NCBI GenBank assembly: GCA_910587275.1
Contig: CAJUMD010000056.1
Location: 1-19,955 of the forward strand
Source of the DNA: an uncultured Kineothrix sp.
GTDB taxonomy: Bacteria; Bacillota; Clostridia; Lachnospirales; Lachnospiraceae
Length of the DNA: 19,955 nt
Direction of reading: 5' to 3'
Shown here: positions 1 to 7,088 of the stretch, piece by piece
Position numbering within the stretch: the first letter of the stretch is position 1
How the letters are laid out: the number at the start of each line of letters is the position of its first letter
The notes under the pieces: model-generated
Told to the model about the DNA's origin: nothing
The model's database searches: none
Seen by the model: only the letters and a program-made list of their open reading frames with translations
Made by a program: the position numbers and the translations under genes

Positions 1-213
1 GGGGGTCCCTGCCGGTAGCTGTTCAAAACCTGTTTCAAAAAATGGCGGTATTTCTTATTGCTCCCGAAGGTTGGTTTATGACCGCATTAGGCGGCGTTGT
101 TTGACGAACAAAGTGAGGAGTTTCGCCGCCTTGGTCATAAACCAACCTTCGGGAACAATTAGAAATAGCCCATTTTTGCCATCAGGTTTGAACAGCTACC
201 GGCAGGGACCCCC
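1..213. repeat. 213-base near-perfect palindrome (giant hairpin)
   Basis: Bases 1-25 are the exact reverse complement of 189-213. A second block of about 20 bases (around 64-83) pairs exactly with about 134-153, and GGCGGCG near 91-97 pairs with CGCCGCC at 124-130. The parts between pair with a few mismatches and small bulges. The apex (about 98-123) holds a small inner stem, TTGTT/AACAA. The left arm starts at the window edge, so the element may extend further left. No convincing gene lies inside: the short reading frames in it are a by-product of the palindrome. It could be a MITE-like or REP-like repeat, a fold-back element or a structured RNA. The sequence does not decide between these. 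Confidence 0.85.
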
Positions 214-218
214 AGGGT

Positions 219-268
219 GGCAGGGACAAAGCGGGCAGGGGGTTATGCTCCTGGCTTCTGCGTCCGCC
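219..268 (+). repeat. 50-base dispersed repeat, copy 1
   Basis: This stretch matches the reverse complement of 6632-6681 at 42 of 50 positions by hand alignment. The shared ends are GGCAG at one side and TGCGTCCGCC at the other, with AGGGGGTT conserved in the middle. It starts 5 bases after the palindrome at 1-213. The second copy also lies next to a fold-back element, in the same order when read on its own strand. No coding sense is evident. From here to 336 I see only a possible short stem (GTTATG at 242-247 with CATAAC at 281-286). Confidence 0.7.
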
Positions 269-336
269 CCCACCTGCGAACATAACATTTCAGGCTGAAT
301 TGTTACTGAGTACCGGTATGAGTTGGCAGTGCATGG

Positions 337-365
337 TTGATATTTCCTTTATAATCCTGTACAAT
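337..365 (+). promoter_or_regulatory. sigma-A-like promoter for the MATE genes
   Basis: TTGATA at 337-342 and TACAAT at 360-365 are separated by 17 bases, a close fit to the housekeeping consensus. Transcription would start near 372, giving a leader of about 110 bases before the first MATE gene. The leader is purine-rich and I see no riboswitch in it. Confidence 0.6.
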
Positions 366-482
366 GGATTTTAGCTGCCATTTGGGCGTGTTTGGGAATA
401 AATGGGGAGAATGCAAGGGTTTTTTGGGAAAACACAGGGGAAGAAATGACGGAAAACGGGGAAAAGGGAAAGAGAGGATGTT

Positions 483-1883
483 ATGAGCGAAAATAGTTTT
501 GCAGGATTAAAAAAATTATTTGCCCCCATCGATATGACGGCCGGTGTTCCGGGAAAACAGATTGTGGCATTTGCGGTTCCCATGCTGATTGGAAATATTG
601 CACAGCAGCTATATAATACCGTGGACAGTATCATTGTGGGGAGGTACGTGGGGGATAATGCCCTTGCGGCGGTGGGAAGCGCGGGACCGATTTTAAATCT
701 GCTGCTGGTGCTTTTTGTTGGAATTGCCGTGGGAGCGGGAATTATGGTGTCCCAGTATTTCGGGGCAAAGGAAAGGGAGGATTTGTCGGGAACCATTGGG
801 AGCTGCGTGACGCTGACGGCGATTTCTTCGCTGTTTATTATGGCTGTGGGGCCGATGGTGTCGAAACCGCTTTTGGAGCTTTTGGGGACGCCGGATTCCA
901 TTTTGGGATGGTGTGAATCTTATCTAAATATTATATTTATCGGCATTGCCGGATTGGCTTATTACAATATCCTCAGCGGTGTCCTGCGCGGGCTTGGGGA
1001 TTCGGTGTCGGCGTTAGTATACCTGCTGGTATCCACGGTGATTAATATTGTGCTGGATATTTTGTTTGTGGCAAATTTTAATATGGGAGTGGCAGGGGTG
1101 GCGCTGGCAACGGCGATTGCCCAGGCAATTTCCGCCATTCTCTGTCTGATGAAGCTGATGCGGATGTCGGAGGTTTTTGATTTTAGGAAAAAGTATTTAA
1201 AATTACATAAAAAATATGCATGGATGACCATCCGGCTTGGACTTCCGTCGGGACTGACGCAGGCAATATTTTCCATGGCGATGATTATCGTACAGTCTTT
1301 GACGAACAGTTTCGGGGAACTGTTTATTGCGGCAAACGTAATCGTAATGAGGGTGGACGGGTTTGCCATGATGCCGAACTTCTCTTTCGGGACGGCCATG
1401 ACCACTTATGCCGGGCAAAATGTGGGGGCAAAGGAATATGAGAGAGTGGAACAGGGAGCGAAACAGGGAACCTGGATTGCCATGGGAGTATCGGCATTTA
1501 TTACGGTTTTAATTTTGATTTTCGGCAAATACCTGATGGGTATTTTTACGGAAACGGAAGAACTGGTGGATATGAGTATGCGTATGATGCGTATTCTGGC
1601 AGTGGGGTATATTGCGATGGCAGTTACCCAATCGCTGTCCGGCGTGATGCGCGGGGCGGGGGATACCATGACCCCGATGTGGATTTCGCTGGTAACGACC
1701 GTGGCAATCCGTGTGCCGGTAGCGTATGGGATTGCGTATCTGACTAGAAGCGCACAGTATCCCAACGGGCGGTGCGAGTGTGTTTTCATATCCCTGCTGT
1801 TTTCCTGGACTTTGGGTGCGGTGATTACGTTTATCTGTTACCGGTGGGGGAAATGGAAAGGGAAGGCAATCGGAGAGCATTAA
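483..1883 (+). CDS. MATE family efflux transporter (first of pair)
   Basis: The 466-residue protein is an integral membrane exporter of the multidrug and toxin extrusion family, which couples sodium or proton influx to export of drugs or metabolites. The family signature is clear near the N-terminus (IAQQLYNTVDSIIVGRYVG, near residues 40-58), and the second half shows the matching repeat with GVMRGAGDTMTPMW. Length and the roughly 12 hydrophobic segments fit a complete MATE protein. The ATG at 483 follows AGAGAGG at a normal distance, and the N-terminus (MSENSFAGLKKLF) is usual for the family. A second MATE gene begins within about 65 bases downstream with no terminator between, so the two are probably co-transcribed. 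The substrate cannot be read from sequence. Confidence 0.93.
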   Translation: MSENSFAGLKKLFAPIDMTAGVPGKQIVAFAVPMLIGNIAQQLYNTVDSIIVGRYVGDNALAAVGSAGPILNLLLVLFVGIAVGAGIMVSQYFGAKEREDLSGTIGSCVTLTAISSLFIMAVGPMVSKPLLELLGTPDSILGWCESYLNIIFIGIAGLAYYNILSGVLRGLGDSVSALVYLLVSTVINIVLDILFVANFNMGVAGVALATAIAQAISAILCLMKLMRMSEVFDFRKKYLKLHKKYAWMTIRLGLPSGLTQAIFSMAMIIVQSLTNSFGELFIAANVIVMRVDGFAMMPNFSFGTAMTTYAGQNVGAKEYERVEQGAKQGTWIAMGVSAFITVLILIFGKYLMGIFTETEELVDMSMRMMRILAVGYIAMAVTQSLSGVMRGAGDTMTPMWISLVTTVAIRVPVAYGIAYLTRSAQYPNGRCECVFISLLFSWTLGAVITFICYRWGKWKGKAIGEH

Positions 1884-1947
1884 CGTGGCGCCGGGAATAA
1901 AAGGCAGGTAATGTAGTTTGCGCATGGGAAAAGCGGGGTGTTTACGG

Positions 1948-3306
1948 ATGCAGAAGGAAGAAAAGTATGTGTATATGACGACAACGCCGGTTCCGCGTCT
2001 GATTGGGGAACTGGCGGTGCCGACAATCATCAGTATGCTGGTAACTTCTTTTTATAATATGGCGGATACTTTTTTCGTGGGGAAAATCAATACGCAGTCC
2101 ACGGCAGCGGTGGGCGTGGTGTTTTCCGTAATGGCGGTGATTCAGGCGCTGGGGTTTTTCTTCGGGCACGGTTCGGGAAACTATATTTCCAGACGGCTGG
2201 GTGCGAAGGATTTTGACGAGGCGGCGGTGATGGCGGCAAACGGGTTTTTTCTGGCTTTTCTCTGCGGACTGGCGGTTTTGGCGGGGGGTGTTTTGTTTTT
2301 GAAACCTTTGGCGGTAGCTTTGGGTTCCACGCCCACCATACTTCCTTATACGGAAGCCTATCTGAGGATTATCCTGTTCGGTGCGCCTTTTATGACGTCT
2401 TCCCTTGTCCTGAATAACCAGCTCCGGTTTCAGGGAAGTGCGGCGTATGCCATGGTGGGTATCGTCACGGGGGCGGTGATTAATATTATTCTTGACCCTA
2501 TCCTGATTTTCGGTTGCGGGATGGGGATTGCGGGGGCGGCTGCGGCAACGGTGTGCAGTCAGTTCTGCAGTTTCCTGCTTTTGCTGTACCAAAGCAGGAA
2601 GGGCGGCAACATACGTATCCGCTTTGTAAACTTTAAACCTGATTTTCACTATGTAAAAGAAATATGCAGGGGCGGTTTTCCTTCCCTGTGCAGACAGGGA
2701 CTTGCCAGCGTGTCGGGTATCCTATTGAACCACGGGGCAGGGGTGTACGGGGATGCGGCGATTGCGGGAATGTCCATTGTATCGAGGGTGTCCATGTTTG
2801 CGGGTTCGGCATTAATCGGTTTCGGACAGGGATTCCAGCCGGTATGCGGGTTTAATTACGGGGCAAAACTGTACCAAAGGGTGCGGGAAGGCTTTTGGTT
2901 CTGCGTGAAATACGCCACCGTGTTTTTGGTGGGCGTGGCGGTGGCAGGCTCCATATTTGCACCGCAGGTGGTCGCCTTATTCCGTAAAGGCGATACGCAG
3001 GTCGTTGAAGTGGGTGCGGCCGCGCTGCGGATGCAGTGTATTGCATTTCCGTTAACAGGCTGGATTGTTATGTCTAACATGATGCTCCAGTCCATCGGAA
3101 AGGCATTGAAGGCATCCGTGCTTGCGGCAGCAAGGCAGGGGTTATTTTTTATCCCGTTGATTCTGTTGCTGCCAAGGCTGTTCGGATTGTTTGGCGTGGA
3201 GATATGCCAGACCGTGTCGGATATCTGTTCGTTTGCTTTGGCGGTACCGCTGTGCTTAAGCGTTTTAAATGAGATGAAGGCGCAGGAGAAGGAGTTACAC
3301 GCTTAA
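1948..3306 (+). CDS. MATE family efflux transporter (second of pair)
   Basis: This is a second, divergent MATE exporter of about 452 residues. Diagnostic segments include SMLVTSFYNMADTFFVGKI near the N-terminus and the GFGQGFQPVCGFNYGAK segment in the second half, the latter close to the MepA-like branch. The start is uncertain. The frame is open from a TTG at 1918 with AAGGCAGG upstream. ATG 1948 places the usual short hydrophilic leader (MQKEEKYVYM) before the first helix and follows GGGGTG, so I prefer it. The gene lies just downstream of the first MATE gene on the same strand and converges with the minus-strand XRE gene. Two different MATE subtypes side by side may mean two substrates, or two protomers of related function; the sequence does not say. 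Confidence 0.92.
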   Translation: MQKEEKYVYMTTTPVPRLIGELAVPTIISMLVTSFYNMADTFFVGKINTQSTAAVGVVFSVMAVIQALGFFFGHGSGNYISRRLGAKDFDEAAVMAANGFFLAFLCGLAVLAGGVLFLKPLAVALGSTPTILPYTEAYLRIILFGAPFMTSSLVLNNQLRFQGSAAYAMVGIVTGAVINIILDPILIFGCGMGIAGAAAATVCSQFCSFLLLLYQSRKGGNIRIRFVNFKPDFHYVKEICRGGFPSLCRQGLASVSGILLNHGAGVYGDAAIAGMSIVSRVSMFAGSALIGFGQGFQPVCGFNYGAKLYQRVREGFWFCVKYATVFLVGVAVAGSIFAPQVVALFRKGDTQVVEVGAAALRMQCIAFPLTGWIVMSNMMLQSIGKALKASVLAAARQGLFFIPLILLLPRLFGLFGVEICQTVSDICSFALAVPLCLSVLNEMKAQEKELHA

Positions 3307-3337
3307 TCCGGGGCGGCAGTGCCGGGAAATGGGCTGT

Positions 3338-3562
3338 TTATTCTTCTTCCTGGTCTTTATCATCCACATATTGGAGAAGGTCGCCGGGCTGGCAGTCCAG
3401 TGCCTTGCATATGGCGGAAAGCGTGGATAGGCGGATGGCTTTTGCTTTGTTGTTCTTCAGGATGGACAGGTTGGCAAGGGTGATGTCCACTTCGCCCGCA
3501 AGTTCGGTCAGCCCCTTCTTGCGCTGTGCCATGACCACATCCAGATTGATAATGATTCCCAT
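3338..3562 (-). CDS. small XRE/Cro-type HTH transcriptional regulator
   Basis: This 74-residue protein is little more than one Cro/C1-type helix-turn-helix. The motif region is GLTELAGEVDITLANLSILK followed by the recognition-helix end and LSAICKALDCQPGDLLQY, the usual closing helix. It ends in an acidic tail (DDKDQEEE). Proteins of exactly this type are normally encoded directly behind a DUF2975 membrane protein. Here the upstream stump of that partner ends with TAG inside the AGGAGG ribosome binding site of this gene (about 3569-3575), which is the usual translational coupling. Because the partner is truncated, expression now probably depends on read-through from the radical SAM gene upstream. 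Its DNA target is unknown; self-regulation is common in such pairs. Confidence 0.88.
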   Translation of the reverse strand: MGIIINLDVVMAQRKKGLTELAGEVDITLANLSILKNNKAKAIRLSTLSAICKALDCQPGDLLQYVDDKDQEEE

Positions 3563-3572
3563 GGGACACCTC

Positions 3573-3719
3573 CTAAACCGTCAGGTCATTTTCCAGTTTA
3601 TAAGTGACGGCGCGTTCAAAGACACGGGATAATACTTTGCTGAACAGTCCTGCAATGACGAATACAAGAATGATAATACCGAAATATGCGTCAGGACAGA
3701 TAATGGGATACTTTTTGTG
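3573..3719 (-). pseudogene. 3' remnant of a DUF2975 membrane protein gene
   Basis: Read on the minus strand, this frame gives a hydrophobic segment (AYFGIIILVFVIAGLFSKVL) followed by RVFERAVTYKLENDLTV and a TAG stop. The LENDLTV ending after a last membrane helix is the hallmark C-terminus of DUF2975 proteins, which are normally about 150-200 residues with four membrane helices and are encoded just before a small XRE regulator, as here. Only the last 40-odd residues remain. Upstream, the frame meets a TAG and no start codon, and the DNA is the 3' end of the complete radical SAM gene. The N-terminal three-quarters of the gene has therefore been lost. I infer a deletion or replacement event; the exact junction lies somewhere between about 3660 and 3719. 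Confidence 0.75.
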
Positions 3720-5034
3720 CTATTTTTCCGATTCTTTCATAGGTAATCCGGCGGCAGAGAAAATCCGTAAACCTGCCGTATTTGCGGTAAAACAGATTGA
3801 ACATAAGGTACGGCGCCCGTTGGTTTCTGCATTTTGGCATCCGCAGGAAAATATTTTTGAGGCTGTATACCTGACGGTAAATCCACAGATAGCCTTCATA
3901 GAGTTCTTTCTGGGACATGTGTTTCGGTCGGAAAACGACATGGGACGTATTATAAAGGGATAAATTGTCCGTGCGGATACGTCCTTCTTCTTTTAACTGC
4001 CGGTAAAGCGCGGTACCGGGATAGGGAGTCAGGATATGCGACGTTACGGTTTCTATCCTGTTTTTTACAATCCATTCCAGGGTCGCCGGAAAGGTTTCTT
4101 TCGTATCGCCGTCCAGCCCGAATACGAAGCTGGCATTGATCATGATTCCCCTGTCATGGATGGCTTTTACCGCCTTTGCATAGTCCCTGGTATGGTTCTG
4201 TATTTTATGGACGCCGCCGATGGAAGAGGAATGGATGCTTTCAAAACCGATGAACAGGCTTTGGCAGCCGCTTTCCTTCATCAAGTCAAGCAAATCCGTA
4301 TCGAAGGCGGCATTGATGGAAACAGCGGCATTCCATTTTAAATGCATCGGTTTGATGGTTTGGAGGAATTTTTTCGTCCATTGGGGATTCCCGGCAAAGT
4401 TGTCATCGATAAACATAATGTGCCTGGAGCGGACAGCCCGGATATCCCGCAGGACATCTTCCATATTCCGGTTGACATAGCAGCGTTCCGGGGCGCTGTT
4501 GTAGCAGAAATCGCACCGGAATGGACAGCCCCTGCTCGTATGGATTACATTGCAGTATAAATAGTTATCCTTTCCCGCAAAGTCATAAGCCGGAGAAACA
4601 ATTTGCCCTCCGTGGAAACTGCCGCCGCACCGGTATATGTTTCTCAGACAGCCGTTTTGACAGTCTTTTACGATATCCCGCCAAGTCCCTTCCGCAGCCC
4701 CGATGCACAAAGCGTCAAAGCAGCCTGGCGGAACCGTATCCGCAGCGGTTGTGATATGAATACCTCCCGCAATCACGGGAATGTTCTGTCTCCGGAACCG
4801 TTCCGCTATTTTTACGGCGCGGGGAAACACATCGACGGTTATGGAAATCCCGACAACATCCGGTTTGTCATCATAAACAATTTTTTGTATGTTTTCATTT
4901 TCCAGTGTCACTTTGTGCTCATCCCGGAACATATTGACAATGGTTAAAAGTCCCAGCGGCGGTGCCATATGCATCTTCAAGCCGGTGTCCATGGGACGTC
5001 TCTCCGCTTTTGGCTGGATTAATTTGATATACAT
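3691..5034 (-). CDS. B12-binding-domain type radical SAM protein
   Basis: This 447-residue protein has two parts. Residues 1 to about 130 look like the Rossmann-type cobalamin-binding domain of B12-dependent radical SAM enzymes (PPLGLLTIVNMF, KPDVVGISITVD, IPVIAGGIH). The radical SAM core follows, with the 4Fe-4S cluster cysteines at 170, 174 and 177 in RGCPFRCDFC, and then IMFIDDNF and SLFIGFES. The classical DxHxxG cobalamin-ligand motif is not evident in the N-terminal part, as in many class B-like members, so true cobalamin dependence is open. The ATG at 5034 follows GGGAGG at about 8 bases, and a sigma-A promoter lies at 5102-5130. The substrate is unknown; relatives methylate or rearrange unactivated carbons or act in peptide and lipid modification. 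The 3' end overlaps the open frame of the DUF2975 remnant. Confidence 0.88.
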   Translation of the reverse strand: MYIKLIQPKAERRPMDTGLKMHMAPPLGLLTIVNMFRDEHKVTLENENIQKIVYDDKPDVVGISITVDVFPRAVKIAERFRRQNIPVIAGGIHITTAADTVPPGCFDALCIGAAEGTWRDIVKDCQNGCLRNIYRCGGSFHGGQIVSPAYDFAGKDNYLYCNVIHTSRGCPFRCDFCYNSAPERCYVNRNMEDVLRDIRAVRSRHIMFIDDNFAGNPQWTKKFLQTIKPMHLKWNAAVSINAAFDTDLLDLMKESGCQSLFIGFESIHSSSIGGVHKIQNHTRDYAKAVKAIHDRGIMINASFVFGLDGDTKETFPATLEWIVKNRIETVTSHILTPYPGTALYRQLKEEGRIRTDNLSLYNTSHVVFRPKHMSQKELYEGYLWIYRQVYSLKNIFLRMPKCRNQRAPYLMFNLFYRKYGRFTDFLCRRITYERIGKIAQKVSHYLS

Positions 5035-5101
5035 AACGGTACCTCCCTTGTTTTTGGGATTTTAGTGTTATGCACGCGTGCTTATGCCTTTTATATCCCC
5101 C

Positions 5102-5130
5102 ATCATAGCATTCAAAAAATCGAAAGTCAA
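5102..5130 (-). promoter_or_regulatory. sigma-A-like promoter for the radical SAM gene
   Basis: On the minus strand TTGACT (5125-5130) and TATGAT (5102-5107) are 17 bases apart. Transcription would start near 5095, giving a leader of about 60 bases. That leader contains the perfect 10-base palindrome GCACGCGTGC (5072-5081), a possible operator. Confidence 0.6.
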
Positions 5131-5177
5131 TAATTATTTATTGATTTACGATAAATATTTATTAAATAGCAATAATA

Positions 5178-5209
5178 CACTTACTCCTCTGCAAGCAGAG
5201 GGGTAAGTG
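5178..5209. promoter_or_regulatory. 13-bp hairpin in divergent intergenic region
   Basis: CACTTACTCCTCT (5178-5190) and AGAGGGGTAAGTG (5197-5209) are reverse complements except for one T-G pair, around a GCAAGC loop. No T run follows on either strand, so it is not a typical terminator. Its place between two divergent genes suggests an operator or an RNA element. Confidence 0.5.
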
Positions 5210-5256
5210 ACTTCCAGGTTTGTACAAAAATACCAAATAAATCAAATTATAAATTT

Positions 5257-5294
5257 ATATATTATGAATTATTCACAAATTATTCATAATATAT
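5257..5294. promoter_or_regulatory. 13-bp AT-rich inverted repeat upstream of DUF3810 gene
   Basis: ATATATTATGAAT (5257-5269) is the exact reverse complement of ATTCATAATATAT (5282-5294), with a 12-base spacer. A shorter pair, AACAT/ATGTT, follows at 5306-5319. The whole 5035-5395 region is gene-free and AT-rich. These symmetric sites are candidate operators for the downstream gene; no clear promoter hexamers could be fixed for it. Confidence 0.4.
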
Positions 5295-5344
5295 TATTTT
5301 TATTTAACATCTGTATGTTATCCTTAATTTATAGAGAAGCGGGG

Positions 5345-5368
5345 GAAGCCTTTCGAGGTAAAGGCTTC
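5345..5368 (+). promoter_or_regulatory. leader hairpin just before the DUF3810 start
   Basis: GAAGCCTTT (5345-5353) pairs perfectly with AAAGGCTTC (5360-5368) around a CGAGGT loop. It ends 13 bases before the AAGGAGG ribosome binding site at 5382-5388. It has no T run. It may set mRNA stability or translation of the gene that follows. Confidence 0.4.
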
Positions 5369-5395
5369 GGAAAAATTACATAAGGAGGTATGCGG

Positions 5396-6628
5396 ATGAA
5401 GCGACGGGGTTGGATGTTGTTGTTGGGGGTTGCCGTGTTGGTAGCATTGGCAAATGCCGCTGCATGGGAAAGCAGCGCGTTTTGTGATTTCTATGTACGC
5501 CACATTTATCCGCTGTGGGTAGGCACTTACGGCAGGTTCACCGGACTGTTTCCTTTTTCCGTGGGAGAGGTTATGCTGGTTGCGGGCGTGGCGGTGACGG
5601 CGGTGGGTTTGCTGTTAGGGATTTTTGCGCTGGTTGCAGCCATCGGGTTTGGAAAGACCGGGGCGTGCAGGAAAATCCGGGAATTTGTGCGGAACTATTG
5701 GACGGCTTATGCATGGATTTTTGCCGGGGTGGCAGTCATTATGACTTTGAACTGTTTTATTCCTTATCACTGTTCCACAATGGAGGAAAAATACGGATTC
5801 ATAAACCGCATGACGGCGGATGATCCGATGCTCCAGGAACTGTTGGAAAAGGAATATACCATTGAGGAGTTGGGGCAGTTACGTGATTATGTGGTAATTA
5901 AGTGCAATGAACTGGCGCAGCAGGTGGAGCGGGATGAAAACGGCGCCATTATTTACCCGGAAAACATGGAAGAACTGGCGGCGGAGGCGATGCTAAATTT
6001 AAGCGGGGAGTGCGTGCAGTTAAAAGGATACTATCCGCAGCCGAAACAGTTTGCCTTTTCCGAATTTTTCAGCCAGCAGAAAATGAAGGGGTATTTTTTC
6101 CCGTTTTCCATGGAAGTAAATTACAATGCGCTGATGCATGAAATAAACCGTCCGGCGACCATATGTCACGAATATGCTCACTTAAAAGGGTTTATGTATG
6201 AGGAGGAAGCGAATATGATTGGTTTCCTTGCCTGCATCCATTCCCCGGACGTAATGTTCCAGTACAGCGGGTACTTAAGCGTCCTTAATTACATTAACAA
6301 TGAATATTATGATGCCATCGGAAGGAATATGGCAGTATATTCTTCCCGCGTGAAAATATCCCCTCAGGTGCGGAATGAAAATGTATTCCTGGAAGAAAAG
6401 GCATGGGAGAAAGTGGAGCAGAAGGCAGTGATCAGTACGGAAGTCGTAGACAGGGTTTCGGATAAACTTTCGGAAACTTCCATGGTGTTAAACGGTGTGG
6501 AAGACGGGATTTTGAGCTATACAAGGGTGGTGGATCTGCTGCTTCATTATTATGACGGTGCGCCGGAAGTGCAGGAGACTTTGGCGGCAGTGACGTTGGA
6601 GCAGGAATATTTGGTACAATCGGAATAA
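5396..6628 (+). CDS. DUF3810 family membrane protein, putative zinc metallopeptidase
   Basis: The protein of 410 residues has three hydrophobic segments in its N-terminal third (about residues 5-23, 50-80 and 100-120) and a long soluble remainder. The family hallmark is ATICHEYAHLKGFMYEEEAN: HEYAH at residues 258-262 is an HExxH zinc-peptidase motif, and the EEEAN run at 269-273 could give a third ligand. The later FQYSGYLSVLNYI segment is also typical of DUF3810. A peptidase role is an inference from the motif; the family has no established function that I can name. The frame is open from ATG 5390, but AAGGAGG ends one base before it. ATG 5396 sits 7 bases away, so I start there. The gene stands alone between a divergent radical SAM gene and a repeat block. 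Confidence 0.85.
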   Translation: MKRRGWMLLLGVAVLVALANAAAWESSAFCDFYVRHIYPLWVGTYGRFTGLFPFSVGEVMLVAGVAVTAVGLLLGIFALVAAIGFGKTGACRKIREFVRNYWTAYAWIFAGVAVIMTLNCFIPYHCSTMEEKYGFINRMTADDPMLQELLEKEYTIEELGQLRDYVVIKCNELAQQVERDENGAIIYPENMEELAAEAMLNLSGECVQLKGYYPQPKQFAFSEFFSQQKMKGYFFPFSMEVNYNALMHEINRPATICHEYAHLKGFMYEEEANMIGFLACIHSPDVMFQYSGYLSVLNYINNEYYDAIGRNMAVYSSRVKISPQVRNENVFLEEKAWEKVEQKAVISTEVVDRVSDKLSETSMVLNGVEDGILSYTRVVDLLLHYYDGAPEVQETLAAVTLEQEYLVQSE

Positions 6629-6631
6629 AAA

Positions 6632-6690
6632 GGCGGACGCAAAAGCCGGGAGCGGAACCCCCTGTCCGGTTTCTCTCTGCCGGCTTTTGC
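6632..6690 (-). repeat. 50-base dispersed repeat, copy 2, with 11-bp stem
   Basis: Bases 6632-6681 match the reverse complement of 219-268 at 42 of 50 positions. In this copy, GCAAAAGCCGG (6639-6649) pairs exactly with CCGGCTTTTGC (6680-6690), giving an 11-bp stem with a 30-base loop just after the DUF3810 stop codon. On the minus strand the stem is followed, 7 bases on, by CTTTTT, so it could act as a terminator in that direction, although no minus-strand gene ends here. On the plus strand it may still protect the 3' end of the DUF3810 mRNA. Confidence 0.65.
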
Positions 6691-6738
6691 TGGATATTAA
6701 AAATGCAATGTTACATACCGTTTTTCTTTTTTACCCAG

Positions 6739-7020
6739 CACGGGCGGAAGGTCTTTGCAGGGCGGCGGCAGCGGGATTGCCTGTCCCGGTTTTCCGTGCT
6801 TCGTTTTCGGCGGAAGTTTCTTAGCGGAATGTGTATACCAAGGGAAACCGTGCATGGATGCACGGTTTAGCCCGATGCGGCATGGATGCCGCTTGAGGGC
6901 GTCCCGCAGCATATGAAAACCTGCGCCATTCTGCTTAGAAACTCCCAGCCGAAAAAAGTGCACGGAAAACCAGGACAGGCAATCCCGCTGCCGCCGCCCT
7001 GCAAAGACCTTCCGCCCGTG
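6739..7020. repeat. 282-base fold-back element with 61-base arms
   Basis: Bases 6739-6799 and 6960-7020 are reverse complements over 61 positions with a single mismatch. Weaker pairing continues inward to about 6831 and 6928. The centre carries two further perfect hairpins: AAACCGTGCA/TGCACGGTTT around TGGA (about 6845-6868) and GCGGCAT/ATGCCGC (about 6877-6892). Just outside, AGGCGGACGC at 6631-6640 is the reverse complement of 7020-7029. The open frames that cross this element on both strands encode the same proline-rich peptide, as an inverted repeat must, and I see no codon-level evidence for a gene. It fills the gap between the DUF3810 gene and the pantothenate promoter. Confidence 0.85.
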
Positions 7021-7051
7021 CGTCCGCCTACTTTTAAACAACATTTTCCCC

Positions 7052-7080
7052 TTGCAATCCTGCTCCTGCCATGTTATATT
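7052..7080 (+). promoter_or_regulatory. sigma-A-like promoter of the pantothenate operon
   Basis: TTGCAA at 7052-7057 and TATATT at 7075-7080 are separated by 17 bases. Transcription would start near 7087, about 70 bases before the first gene. Confidence 0.55.
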
Positions 7081-7088
7081 TTTAACGA

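Noticed and set aside
71..298. A 75-codon open frame in the first palindrome
   Set aside because: It follows the right half of the palindrome and the 50-base repeat and has no ribosome binding site or recognisable sequence.
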